Source: Acidimicrobiales bacterium (lineage in GTDB: Bacteria; Actinomycetota; Acidimicrobiia; Acidimicrobiales; SZUA-35). From it: a stretch of DNA of 64,000 nt. A program made the position numbers and the translations under genes. Positions 32,856 to 40,792 of the stretch are shown piece by piece (position 1 is the first letter of the stretch; the number at the start of each line of letters is the position of its first letter). The notes under the pieces are model-generated. The model ran no database searches. It saw only the letters and a list, made by a program, of their open reading frames with translations, and was not told where the DNA came from. Location: contig JANQPB010000042.1 in the NCBI GenBank assembly GCA_028285495.1, positions 124,001-188,000 of the forward strand. Reading direction: 5' to 3'.

Positions 32856-33662
32856 TCAGCGCTCGGGCTGACAGCGCGGGCACCACCACACGTTGCGGCC
32901 GTCGATGTCGGCGGAGACGATGTCGGTCCCGCAGCGACGGCAGGCCCGGCCCTGGCGCTTGTAGGCGTAGAGCCGCTCGCCCCGACCGAGCGCCGACCGC
33001 GTGCGCTCGCCGACGTCGGCCGGCCGGACCGTGACGATCCGCCCGGACCGCTCGCCGGCCCGGAGCTCGTCGACCGACAGCTTCCACAGCTGGTCGAGCA
33101 CCTCGGGCTCGACCTCGTTGGCCGGCACGAACGGATGGAGCCCGACGAGGAAGAGCAGCTCGGCCCGGTAGACGTTGCCGATCCCCGCCACCACCTTTTG
33201 GTCGAGCAGCGCGGCCCCGATGGGGATCCGCCGCCGGGCCAGCGACCGGGTCAGTCGCTCGGCCCCGTCCACCGGATCGAGGATCGGGTCGGGCCCGAGC
33301 CGCTCGATCACGCGGTCGACCGCATCGGGATCGAGGAGGGCACAGGTGGTCGGGCCGGCCAGGTGGATGCGATCGGTGTCGGTCGACAGCAGCAGCCGGG
33401 CGTTCGGCGAGGGGTCGGGGAACGGCGGGGTCTGGACCCGGAACTTGCCGAACAGCCCGAGGTGGACATGGACGACCCGTCCGCCGTCGAAGCGGTAGAA
33501 GAGGTGCTTGCCCCTTGCCTCGATCGCCTCGAGCGTCGTGCCGTCGATCTCGGCCGCGCCGGCGCTGAATCGACCCTGGGGCGACGCCGCCCGGATGGTC
33601 CGCCCGGCCAGGCGCTTGCCCTGGAGGCGGGCGGCTCGGTGCAGGACGTGTCCCTCGGGCAT
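32856..33662 (-). CDS. Fpg/Nei-family DNA glycosylase (endonuclease VIII type)
   Basis: A 268-aa base-excision repair enzyme that removes oxidised bases and cuts AP sites. The N-terminal PEGHVLHR gives catalytic Pro2 and Glu3. A mid-protein GIGNVYRAELLFLVGLHPF holds the helix-two-turn-helix, and the C-terminus is a zinc finger (CRRCGTDIV, then WWCPRCQPER). PEGH rather than PELP favours a Nei2-like enzyme over Fpg. It converges with DUF805 and has no operon partner. Confidence 0.92.
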   Translation of the reverse strand: MPEGHVLHRAARLQGKRLAGRTIRAASPQGRFSAGAAEIDGTTLEAIEARGKHLFYRFDGGRVVHVHLGLFGKFRVQTPPFPDPSPNARLLLSTDTDRIHLAGPTTCALLDPDAVDRVIERLGPDPILDPVDGAERLTRSLARRRIPIGAALLDQKVVAGIGNVYRAELLFLVGLHPFVPANEVEPEVLDQLWKLSVDELRAGERSGRIVTVRPADVGERTRSALGRGERLYAYKRQGRACRRCGTDIVSADIDGRNVWWCPRCQPER

Positions 33663-33738
33663 CGGGTCAGTGTGGCCGGCTCGTCCGGTCGGTGACGGAT
33701 CGGGTGCGCCCGGCCGTGACCGCCCCGGTGGGTGTCCC

Positions 33739-33744
33739 TACGCT
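33739..33744 (+). promoter_or_regulatory. -10 box TACGCT, leaderless start at 33752
   Basis: TACGCT ends 7 nt before ATG at 33752, which favours that start over GTG at 33692. Confidence 0.5.
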
Positions 33745-33751
33745 GGCGGCC

Positions 33752-34939
33752 ATGAGCAGCAGTCGATCAACGACGCCCGCCCGCTCCGGTCAACGGATCG
33801 CCGTGGTCGGAGGCGGCATCGCCGGGGTCTCCGCCGCCGCCGCCCTCGTGGCCAACCCGAGCGGTCCGACGGTGATGCTGCTCGAGGCCGAGGGCCAGTT
33901 GGCCCACCACACGACGGGTCGCTCGGCCGCCCAGCTCATCGAGAACTACGGGGCCAACCCGGTCCGCCCGCTGACCACGGCGAGCCTGCCCTACTTCCGT
34001 GAGCCGCCGGCCCAGTGGTGCCCGACCCCGCTGCTCCGTCGCCAGCCGGTGTTGACCGTCGGTCGGCCAGACCAGGACGACGTCATCGAGCAACAGCTGC
34101 GGACCGGTCGGGCGGCAAATCCGGCGATCGCCGAGATCACCCCGGCCGAGGCCGGCGAGCTGTTCCCGCCGCTGCGCACCGAGCGGCTCAGCCGGGTCCT
34201 CATCGAGCCAGACTCCTCCGACATCGACGTGTCGGCCCTCCATCAGGCGTTCGTGCGGGCCTTCGTCGGCCAGGGGGGCACCATCGAGACCCTGACCCGG
34301 GTCGATGCGGCCAGGCCGGCTCCCGGCGGAGCAGGCTGGATCGTCGAGACGACCCGGGGCGAGCGGGAGGTCGACCTCGTCGTCAACGCCGCCGGGGCCT
34401 GGGGCGACGTCGTGGCCAGCCGGGCCGAGGTCGATCCCGTCGGCCTGGTGCCGAAGCGGCGGACGGCGTTCATGGTCGCCAGCCGTTGGGACGGGTCGGC
34501 CGGGTGGCCGATGGCGGCCGACGCCGAGCTCCACTGGTACCTCAAGCCGGACGGCCCGCAGTTCCTCTGCTCGCCGGCCGACGAGACACCCTCCGAGCCG
34601 ACCGACGCCAAGCCGGAGGAGATCGACGTCGCCATGGCCATCGATCGGATCAACGAGGCGACGACCCTCGAGATCCGATCGGTCCGATCGAGCTGGGCCG
34701 GGCTCCGGACCTTCGCTCCGGACGGCTCGATGGTCATCGGCCCCGATCCCGCGGTGCCGAGCTTCGTGTGGTGCGTCGGCCAGGGCGGGACCGGGATCCA
34801 GACCTCCCCCGGGGCGGGCCAACTCGTCGCCGATCTGGCGCTCGACGGGCGGCCCGGACCGACCTTCGACGGCCTGGAGCTCGACCTGGCCGGGCTGGCC
34901 CCCGACCGCTTCCGCCCCGCCGGGGCGGCGGCCGACTGA
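33752..34939 (+). CDS. FAD-dependent oxidoreductase (D-amino acid oxidase family)
   Basis: A 395-aa DAO-fold flavoprotein. The Rossmann motif is RIAVVGGGIAGVSAAAAL with Glu at the strand end (MLLEAE). HTTGRSAAQLIENYG is the second FAD contact, VDLVVNAAGAWGD the DAO block, and GQGGTGIQTSPGAGQLVADL the C-terminal FAD loop. It should oxidise a primary or secondary amine or amino acid. A gamma-glutamylputrescine oxidase role is possible given the PuuD- and PuuA-like genes in the window, but it is unlinked to them. Confidence 0.87.
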   Translation: MSSSRSTTPARSGQRIAVVGGGIAGVSAAAALVANPSGPTVMLLEAEGQLAHHTTGRSAAQLIENYGANPVRPLTTASLPYFREPPAQWCPTPLLRRQPVLTVGRPDQDDVIEQQLRTGRAANPAIAEITPAEAGELFPPLRTERLSRVLIEPDSSDIDVSALHQAFVRAFVGQGGTIETLTRVDAARPAPGGAGWIVETTRGEREVDLVVNAAGAWGDVVASRAEVDPVGLVPKRRTAFMVASRWDGSAGWPMAADAELHWYLKPDGPQFLCSPADETPSEPTDAKPEEIDVAMAIDRINEATTLEIRSVRSSWAGLRTFAPDGSMVIGPDPAVPSFVWCVGQGGTGIQTSPGAGQLVADLALDGRPGPTFDGLELDLAGLAPDRFRPAGAAAD

Positions 34940-35038
34940 CGCCGGGGGGCAGCGCCCGGCCGGTCGGCCGTCGGCTCGCCGAGGCGGGCAAATGGTTGCG
35001 CGTCACCCCTCGTTGTGTGCGACACTGCTGGCACCAAG

Positions 35039-35222
35039 AGAAAGGAGGTGGTCCAACTGCACGGTAGAACTTTTGGGACCTTGGAGGTGGCTGGCCGCTA
35101 GTCGGGCAGCTGGACCGCTTGCGAATCGCAACCAGTCCACCCCCTGCGAAGATCGTTCGAGTCCTGTCCCACTCGACGAGACCGTGATCTTCCAGGTCCA
35201 GCAGTTGGCCGCTCGGGTCTGA
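35039..35222 (+). other. Gene-poor locus with an extended Shine-Dalgarno-like element
   Basis: The 492-bp gap 34940-35431 has no recognised gene. AGAAAGGAGGTGGTCC (35039-35054) matches the complement of the usual 16S rRNA 3' tail at 15 of 16 positions. A CTG at 35057 opens 14 codons ending TAG at 35099 (LHGRTFGTLEVAGR). A second GGAGGTGG at 35083-35090 precedes a longer frame ending at 35222 (end of peptide DETVIFQVQQLAARV), which can begin at TTG 35073 or CTG 35091. Codons such as AGA, ACT and TTT are unlike the neighbours. A strong hairpin lies at 35311-35344. It may be a small-peptide gene or an RNA; function unknown. Confidence 0.4.
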
Positions 35223-35310
35223 TCCCGAGCGGTTCATGAACAACCGTCGGCCATCCGGTCGGCGGAGGTCGAGCGCCGACGGTCACCGACGCCAGTCGGA
35301 CCGGCGGCAC

Positions 35311-35344
35311 GCCGATGGGGGAGGCTCCGGCCTCTCCCATCGGC
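35311..35344. terminator. 15-bp hairpin in the gap before the small 67-aa gene
   Basis: GCCGATGGGGGAGGC pairs with GCCTCTCCCATCGGC over 15 bp (one G-T wobble) around a TCCG loop. No T-run follows. It would end the unit at 35039-35222 or shield the downstream gene. Confidence 0.55.
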
Positions 35345-35417
35345 GCGTTCGGCCACGACCCGTCCGGCGATGAGGCCGACGGCCCGACGGGTGCGAGCCG
35401 CCCGGCGTGCGAGCCGC

Positions 35418-35423
35418 TAGCGT
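35418..35423 (+). promoter_or_regulatory. -10 box TAGCGT, leaderless start at 35432
   Basis: TAGCGT ends 8 nt before GTG at 35432. Confidence 0.5.
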
Positions 35424-35431
35424 CGGTTGTC

Positions 35432-35635
35432 GTGGAACGGCCAGGGAAGTTCGAAGAGTTCCGGTGGGTCGGCGACAAGCGGACCCGCGTGGTCTACGAC
35501 GTCGACAACCTCACCGACGCCTCGATCATCGAGGAGCTGATGGAGGCCGGCACGTACGCCTCCTTCGGACCCGACACCCTGGCCGAGGCCCGCAATCGGG
35601 GCTACCGGCCGTACAAGGGTGACGGTGTCGGCTGA
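35432..35635 (+). CDS. Small conserved hypothetical protein
   Basis: A 67-aa soluble protein (starts MERPGKFEEFRWVGDKRTRV) with mixed charge. It includes YDVDNLTDASIIEELMEAGTYASFGPDT and an Arg/Tyr/Lys-rich end. GTG at 35432 is supported by a TAGCGT box 8 nt upstream. It overlaps the hydrolase start by 17 bp, so the two are coupled. I do not recognise a family. Confidence 0.7.
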   Translation: MERPGKFEEFRWVGDKRTRVVYDVDNLTDASIIEELMEAGTYASFGPDTLAEARNRGYRPYKGDGVG

Positions 35636-36455
35636 CGATCGGCAGCAAGCCGGTCGTCCGGCGGTGGTCGACGAGCCGCCCGAGCTCGAGTCGGTCACGA
35701 TCGCCTCGACCGACGGCGTCGAGCTCGACGGCGAGCTCGTCCGGGCCTCCACCGCCGAGCGGCATCGATCGGTGGCGGCGCTGTTCCTGCACGGCTTCCC
35801 CTCGGCCGACGTCTGGGCCGACAAGATCGGCGGCGATCTCGGCGAGCTGTGCCAGCGGATCGGCCGCAACCCCGAGTGGAACGCCCTGACCGTCCGGCTC
35901 CGTGGCTGCGGTCGCTCGACCGGAAACTTCAGCCTCACCAGCTGGGTCGCGGACGCGACGTCCGCCATCCGCTATCTCCAACGGGAAACCAGACCGCGGG
36001 GCCTGTGGGTCTGCGGGTTCGGCACCGGAGGGGCCGTCGGGCTGGTCGCAGCCGCGGCCGATCCGAACGTGACGGGCGTCGCGGTCGCCGGATCGCCGGC
36101 CGACTTCGACGACTGGGCCAACCACCCCGACCGGCTGCTCACCCACGCCCGCGAGGTCGGGGTCATCACCAACTCCGGCTTCCCGGTCGACGGCGACCGC
36201 TGGAACGCCGAGCTGCGCGAGGTCCGGGCGGTCAAGGCCGCCGAGCAACTCGTGCCACGGGATCTGCTGGTGCTGCACGGCTCGGAGGACGAGGCCGTGC
36301 CCCACTTCGACGCCCGCGCCGTTGCCGACGCCCACGGCGGCGCCGACCTGCGGTTCGTGCACGGCGGGGGGCACCAGCTCCGGCACGACCCGAGGGCGGT
36401 CGCCATCCTGATGGGCTGGCTCGACCGTCAGGCCGTCAACCTGATCGAGGAGTAG
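35619..36455 (+). CDS. Alpha/beta hydrolase (serine aminopeptidase-like)
   Basis: A 278-aa alpha/beta hydrolase-fold protein. ALFLHGFPSADVWADKIGG gives the oxyanion HG motif, and RLRGCGRSTGNF follows. The nucleophile elbow reads CGFGTGGAVGL, so the usual Ser of GxSxG is Thr. DLLVLHGSEDEAVPH carries the acid and VHGGGHQLRHDP the His. The replaced nucleophile means it may be a weak or non-classical hydrolase. GTG at 35619 overlaps the upstream gene by 17 bp. A strong terminator follows the stop. Confidence 0.82.
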   Translation: MTVSADDRQQAGRPAVVDEPPELESVTIASTDGVELDGELVRASTAERHRSVAALFLHGFPSADVWADKIGGDLGELCQRIGRNPEWNALTVRLRGCGRSTGNFSLTSWVADATSAIRYLQRETRPRGLWVCGFGTGGAVGLVAAAADPNVTGVAVAGSPADFDDWANHPDRLLTHAREVGVITNSGFPVDGDRWNAELREVRAVKAAEQLVPRDLLVLHGSEDEAVPHFDARAVADAHGGADLRFVHGGGHQLRHDPRAVAILMGWLDRQAVNLIEE

Positions 36456-36461
36456 CGGTCC

Positions 36462-36488
36462 CGGTCCCGGTGCCGAGCACCGGGACCG
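36462..36488. terminator. Bidirectional terminator hairpin
   Basis: CGGTCCCGGTGC-CGA-GCACCGGGACCG is a perfect 12-bp stem with a 3-nt loop, between the convergent hydrolase and aceE stops. It has no T-run on either side. Confidence 0.7.
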
Positions 36489-36507
36489 CCAACCCTCGTT
36501 TGGACGA

Positions 36508-39195
36508 TCAACGGGTCCAGGGGGGCGCATCCTCGGCGCCGAGCCCGTGGTGGGCCACGGCGTCGATCAGCGTCTGACGCTCGATCTCGCCGCTGGCGGC
36601 CAACTCGGTGAGCACCGCCACCACCACGTTGGGGGCGTCGGTCTCGAAGAACGAGCGCAGGGCCGGCCGGTCGTCCGAGCGGCCGTAGCCGTCGGTGCCG
36701 AGGACGTTGAACGGGCGGGGAACGAACCGGCCGATCTGCTCGGGGACCGAGCGCAGGTAGTCGCTGACGGCGATCGCCGGCCCGGGCAGGTCCGACAGGC
36801 GGGCGGTGACCAGCGGTACCCGAGGCTCGGACCCGGGGTTCAACCGGTTCCACCGCTCGGCCGCCAATGCCTCTTCCCGGAGCCGCTTGTAGCTGGTCAC
36901 ACTCCACAGCTCGCAGCCGACCCCCCAGCGCTCGGCCAGCTCGTCACGCGCTGCGCTGGCCGCCTGGTGGGTCGGGCCGGAGAACAGGATGGCGGCCTTG
37001 GCCGGGACCCCGTCAGGGGCGGCCTGGAACCGGTACAGCCCATCGAGGATCCCCTGGTCGACCCCGTCCGGTTTCGCGGGCTGCTCGTAGTTCTCGTTGT
37101 AGATCGTCAGGTAGTAGAAGACGTCCTCGTTGTCGACGTACATCCGCTGCAGGCCGTCTCGCAGGATCGTGCCGAGCTCGTAGGCGAACGCCGGGTCGTA
37201 GACCTGGCAGGCCGGCACCGTCGAGGCCAGGAGCGGGCTGTGCCCGTCCTGGTGCTGGAGGCCCTCACCGGCCAGCGTGGTCCGGCCGGCGGTGGCCCCC
37301 ATCAGGAAGCCGCGGGCCCTGGAGTCGGCGGCCGACCAGATCAGGTCGCCGACCCGCTGGAATCCGAACATCGAGTAGAAGGTGTAGAACGGCACCATCG
37401 GCACGCCCCGGTGGGCGTAGCTCGTGCCGGCGGCGATCCAGCTCGCCATCGAGCCGGCCTCGGTGATGCCCTCCTCGAGGATCTGCCCGTCACGGTCCTC
37501 GGTGTAGGACAGCAGCAGCTCGTGGTCGACCGGCTCGTAGAGCTGCCCGAAGGGGGCGTAGATCTCGAACTCGCGGAACATCGAGTCCATGCCGAAGGTC
37601 CTGGCCTCGTCAGGCACGATCGGGACGACCCGGTCGCCGAAGCCCTCCTCGCGCATCAGGTCACGCAGCATGCCGGTGAAGGCCATCGTGGTCGAAACGG
37701 CCCGGCCGCCCGAGCCCTCGTCGGCCGCCTTGAACGGCGCGTCCGACGGCATCGTCAGCGGCCGGCGGACGGTGGTGATGCGCTGGGGGAGCGGCCCGTC
37801 GAGCGCCTTGCGCCGTCCGAGCAGGTACTGGTGGGCCTCGGAGTCCTCGGCCGGCCGGAAGTAGGGGGGCACCCCGTCCTCGAGCGACTCGGCCGGGATC
37901 TCCTCCTGGATGTTGAGCCGATCCCGCAGCTCCAGCAGCTGGTTGCGGGTCATCTTCTTGATCTGGTGGGTGGCGTTGCGCCCCTCGAAGCCCTCGCCGA
38001 GGGTCCAACCCTTGATCGTCTTGGCCAGGATCACGGTCGGCTGCCCGACGTGCTCGGTGGCGGCCTTGTAGGCGGCGAACACCTTCTGGTAGTCGTGACC
38101 CCCTCGGGGCAGCGACCGGAGGTCGTCGTCGCTCAGGTGCTCGACCAGCTTGCGGAGGCGAGGGTCCGGGCCGAAGAAGTGCTCCCGGATGTATGCCCCC
38201 GACTCGACGGCGTAGCGCTGGAACTCGCCGTCCACCGTGGTGTTCATCTTGTTGAGCAGGACGCCGTCGACGTCGCGCTGGAGCAGCTCGTCCCAGCGCG
38301 AGCCCCAGACGACCTTGATGACGTTCCACCCGGCGCCCCGGAACACGGCCTCCAGCTCCTGGATGATCTTGCCGTTGCCCCGCACCGGACCGTCGAGTCG
38401 CTGCAGGTTGCAGTTGATGACCCAGGTCAGGTTGTCGAGCTGGCTGCGACCGGCCAGCGAGATCGAACCGAGCGTCTCGGGCTCGTCGCACTCGCCGTCG
38501 CCGACGAAGCACCAGACCCGGCTGGCTGCGGTGTCGTCGAGGCGGCGACCCTCGAGGTAGCGCAGGAAGCGGGCGTGATAGATCGAGTTGATGGGGCCGA
38601 GGCCCATCGACACGGTCGGGTACTCCCAGAAGTCGGGCATGAGCCGCGGGTGGGGGTAGCTGGAGAGGCCGTTGCCCTCGACCTCGAAGCGGAAGTTGTC
38701 GAGCTGCTGCTCGCCGAGGCGGCCCTCGAGGAAAGCCCTGGCGTAGACGCCGGGGGCGGCGTGACCCTGGAAGTACACGGCGTCGCCCGGGATGCCGTCC
38801 TCCTTGCCGCGGAAGAAGTGGTTGAACCCGACCTCGTACAGCGACGCCGACGAGGCGAAGGTCGACAGGTGCCCGCCGATCCCGTCGGCCCGCTTGTTGG
38901 CCCGGATGACCATGGCCGCTGCGTTCCACCGGATGTAGGCCCGGATGCGACGCTCGAGGTTCTCGTCGCCGGGGAAGAACGGCTGCTTCTCGGTCGGGAT
39001 CGTGTTGACGTAGTCGGTCTGGACCGACTCGGCGTTGCCGAGCTGCAGCTCTCGGGCGAACTGGTTGAGCCGGCCGAGCAGGTAGCGGGCCCTGGTCTTG
39101 CCCCGAGCGCTGGTGACGGCGTCGAGGGACTCGAGCCACTCCGCCGTCTCGTCGGGGTCGATGTCGGGCAGCTGGCTGAGGAACCCATCGCTCAT
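36508..39195 (-). CDS. aceE: Pyruvate dehydrogenase E1 component, homodimeric type
   Basis: An 895-aa thiamine-diphosphate enzyme that decarboxylates pyruvate and reductively acetylates the E2 lipoyl domain. The length and blocks match AceE: GGHLSTFASSASLYEVGFNHFF, VWCFVGDGECDEPETLGSI (ThDP/Mg site), NLQRLDGPVRGNGKIIQELE, IVPDEARTFGMDSMFREFEIY and EEGITEAGSMASWIAAGTSYA. ATG at 39195 begins MSDGFLSQLPDIDPDE, the normal AceE start. It is alone on the minus strand 3.4 kb from lpd and the E2 gene. In actinobacteria AceE works in a mixed complex with shared E2 and E3. Confidence 0.95.
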   Translation of the reverse strand: MSDGFLSQLPDIDPDETAEWLESLDAVTSARGKTRARYLLGRLNQFARELQLGNAESVQTDYVNTIPTEKQPFFPGDENLERRIRAYIRWNAAAMVIRANKRADGIGGHLSTFASSASLYEVGFNHFFRGKEDGIPGDAVYFQGHAAPGVYARAFLEGRLGEQQLDNFRFEVEGNGLSSYPHPRLMPDFWEYPTVSMGLGPINSIYHARFLRYLEGRRLDDTAASRVWCFVGDGECDEPETLGSISLAGRSQLDNLTWVINCNLQRLDGPVRGNGKIIQELEAVFRGAGWNVIKVVWGSRWDELLQRDVDGVLLNKMNTTVDGEFQRYAVESGAYIREHFFGPDPRLRKLVEHLSDDDLRSLPRGGHDYQKVFAAYKAATEHVGQPTVILAKTIKGWTLGEGFEGRNATHQIKKMTRNQLLELRDRLNIQEEIPAESLEDGVPPYFRPAEDSEAHQYLLGRRKALDGPLPQRITTVRRPLTMPSDAPFKAADEGSGGRAVSTTMAFTGMLRDLMREEGFGDRVVPIVPDEARTFGMDSMFREFEIYAPFGQLYEPVDHELLLSYTEDRDGQILEEGITEAGSMASWIAAGTSYAHRGVPMVPFYTFYSMFGFQRVGDLIWSAADSRARGFLMGATAGRTTLAGEGLQHQDGHSPLLASTVPACQVYDPAFAYELGTILRDGLQRMYVDNEDVFYYLTIYNENYEQPAKPDGVDQGILDGLYRFQAAPDGVPAKAAILFSGPTHQAASAARDELAERWGVGCELWSVTSYKRLREEALAAERWNRLNPGSEPRVPLVTARLSDLPGPAIAVSDYLRSVPEQIGRFVPRPFNVLGTDGYGRSDDRPALRSFFETDAPNVVVAVLTELAASGEIERQTLIDAVAHHGLGAEDAPPWTR

Positions 39196-39310
39196 GGAGT
39201 CATTCTGCCCGCTCCGGACGATGGCCACACGAACCCGACGACCTCGCCGGGACGGCGGGTCGTCTCGCCCGAGCCGCCTCGCCGGCCGTCGCCGCTGGCA
39301 AGCTGGTCCG

Positions 39311-40234
39311 ATGACGCCAGACGAGCCCGTGACCGGTCCGACCGACGTGTTCACCGACGGCGCCTGCTCCGGCAACCCGGGCCCCGGCGGCTGGGCGTGG
39401 GCCACCCGCGACGGTCGTCACGACAGCGGCGGCGATCCGAGCACGACCAACCAGCGGATGGAGCTCCAGGCCGTGCTGGAGGCGTTGCTGGCCCTCCCGG
39501 GCGAGGTGGTGGTCCACTCCGACTCGACCTACGTCGTCAACTGCTTCAACGAGAAGTGGTACGAGGGCTGGCTGGCCCGCGACTGGCGGACCTCGCAGCG
39601 CAAGCCGGTCGCCAACCGCGACATCTGGCAGCCCTTGATCGAGCTGTACCTCGCCCGGCCGGCGGAGATCGCGTTCGTGTGGGTCAAGGGCCATTCGGGC
39701 GACGAGATGAACGACCTGGTCGACCGGTTGGCGGTGGCCGAGGCAACAGCGCTGAAGGAGGGGCAGGCGAAGGCGGCGGCGACTGAGCCGGTCGCCGGAC
39801 CGCCACCCCCGTGGCCCGTCGACCGGGCCGTTGCCGTCACCGGGGTCGGGGAGCTCGACGACGACCGGATCGAGGAGCTGGAGCTGGCGATCGACGGGCT
39901 CGATCCGGCCCACGACATCCTCGTGTCCGGCCTGCGCCGAGGGACCGAGCTGACCGCAGCCGAGCGGGCGCTCGTGCTCCAGGTCCCGCTCGCCGTCGTC
40001 CTGCCGTTCGTCGATCCGGCGAGCCGCTGGCCCCGGACCGACCGCGAGCGCTTCCAGCGGGCGGTCGATGCGGCGTCGTGGGTCGTCACCCTGGAGGGCG
40101 ACTCGACGGCGCCGGCCACCGCGGTGGCGGCCCGCAACCGGTGGATCTGGGAGGCGGTCGTCGGCGTCATCGTGGTCGGCGACCCGGACCTGGCGGATCG
40201 GCTCGAAGAGGCCGGCCTCGGCGTGATCGGCTGA
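39311..40234 (+). CDS. Ribonuclease HI fused to a SLOG-like domain
   Basis: A 307-aa two-domain protein. Residues 1-150 are RNase HI: DVFTDGACSGNPGPGGWAW (first Asp), NQRMELQAVLEAL (Glu), VVVHSDSTYVV (Asp) and FVWVKGHSGDEMNDLVDRLA (His, Asp), all catalytic residues present. After an Ala/Pro linker, about 175-307 resembles SLOG/DUF1273-type nucleotide-binding domains: VAVTGVGELDDD, ILVSGLRRGTELTAAERAL, PLAVVLPFVDP, the RERFQRAVDAASWVVTL helix and ARNRWIWEAV. The second assignment is from fold-like pattern and is less sure. RNase HI removes RNA from RNA-DNA hybrids; SLOG may sense a nucleotide. Confidence 0.85.
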   Translation: MTPDEPVTGPTDVFTDGACSGNPGPGGWAWATRDGRHDSGGDPSTTNQRMELQAVLEALLALPGEVVVHSDSTYVVNCFNEKWYEGWLARDWRTSQRKPVANRDIWQPLIELYLARPAEIAFVWVKGHSGDEMNDLVDRLAVAEATALKEGQAKAAATEPVAGPPPPWPVDRAVAVTGVGELDDDRIEELELAIDGLDPAHDILVSGLRRGTELTAAERALVLQVPLAVVLPFVDPASRWPRTDRERFQRAVDAASWVVTLEGDSTAPATAVAARNRWIWEAVVGVIVVGDPDLADRLEEAGLGVIG

Positions 40235-40293
40235 GGAGGTCGGCGAGGCGGCGGCCCGGAGCGGGCGGTCAGCGCCGACCGGTCGGATGGTGC

Positions 40294-40357
40294 GGGCCGG
40301 CGAGGTCGTCAGGCGACCGAGGAGCGGGCCGGCGAGGTCGTCAGGCGACCGAGGAGC
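40294..40357. repeat. Two tandem 32-bp copies spanning a stop codon
   Basis: Copies at 40294-40325 and 40326-40357 are identical, and a third partial copy starts at 40358. The stop of the minus-strand J-like gene (40341-40343) lies in the second copy, so the last codons and terminator region of that gene have been duplicated downstream. Confidence 0.9.
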
Positions 40358-40667
40358 GGGCCCGGAGCGAGGCGAAGGCCTGGTTCACCTCGTCGAGGAG
40401 CCGGTTGGCCAGCGCCACGTTGCGGTGGCTGGCCTCGGGGCCGGGCGTGAGATCGGAGACCAGCCGCCGGTGGGCGTCGCAGATCTCGTCCCAGCTCGCA
40501 CCGGTGCGAAGCCCGAGGGCGCGGAAGTGCTCACTCGCTTCGTCCTGTGGCCCGGCGTCGGTGTGGACGCTCGTCGGGGTACCGTTCGACCTCGAGGTCG
40601 CCGCTCGTTCCATCCTGCCTCGGCTCAATTGGAACACGTACTCGTACCCAGACCGCTCCGTCGCCAC
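40341..40667 (-). CDS. Small protein with degenerate J-like domain
   Basis: A 108-aa protein whose residues about 42-104 follow the J-domain pattern: EHFRALGLRTGASWDEICDAHRRLVSDLTPG, then ANRLLDEVNQAFASLRARS. The HPD tripeptide that activates Hsp70 is missing (SDLTPG stands in its place), so it cannot be a normal DnaJ cochaperone. The first 40 residues are polar. GTG at 40667 is the start that covers the whole domain. It converges with the RNase H fusion gene. Confidence 0.65.
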   Translation of the reverse strand: MATERSGYEYVFQLSRGRMERAATSRSNGTPTSVHTDAGPQDEASEHFRALGLRTGASWDEICDAHRRLVSDLTPGPEASHRNVALANRLLDEVNQAFASLRARSSVA

Positions 40668-40792
40668 CTACGAGGTCTGAGTATGCACCCGTGGTCGGGG
40701 TCGCCCATAGAGTCGAATTGACCAGATGGAGCCGGTTGCCGGCCCTCGAACGCCCCGGTTCGCCGTCGGGGGCGGTGGTCGTCACGCGATGG

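Noticed and set aside
35039..35054. Reverse complement resembles the 3' end of 16S rRNA
   Set aside because: Only about 16-18 bases match; the sequence before it shows no helix 45 or other 16S similarity, so it is not an rRNA gene or remnant.
35155..35164. GTTCGAGTCC, a tRNA T-loop-like string
   Set aside because: No flanking T-stem, acceptor stem or anticodon arm can be drawn around it.
36547..39786. Plus-strand open frame of 1079 codons
   Set aside because: Antisense shadow of aceE; composition is typical of reverse reading and no motif is present.
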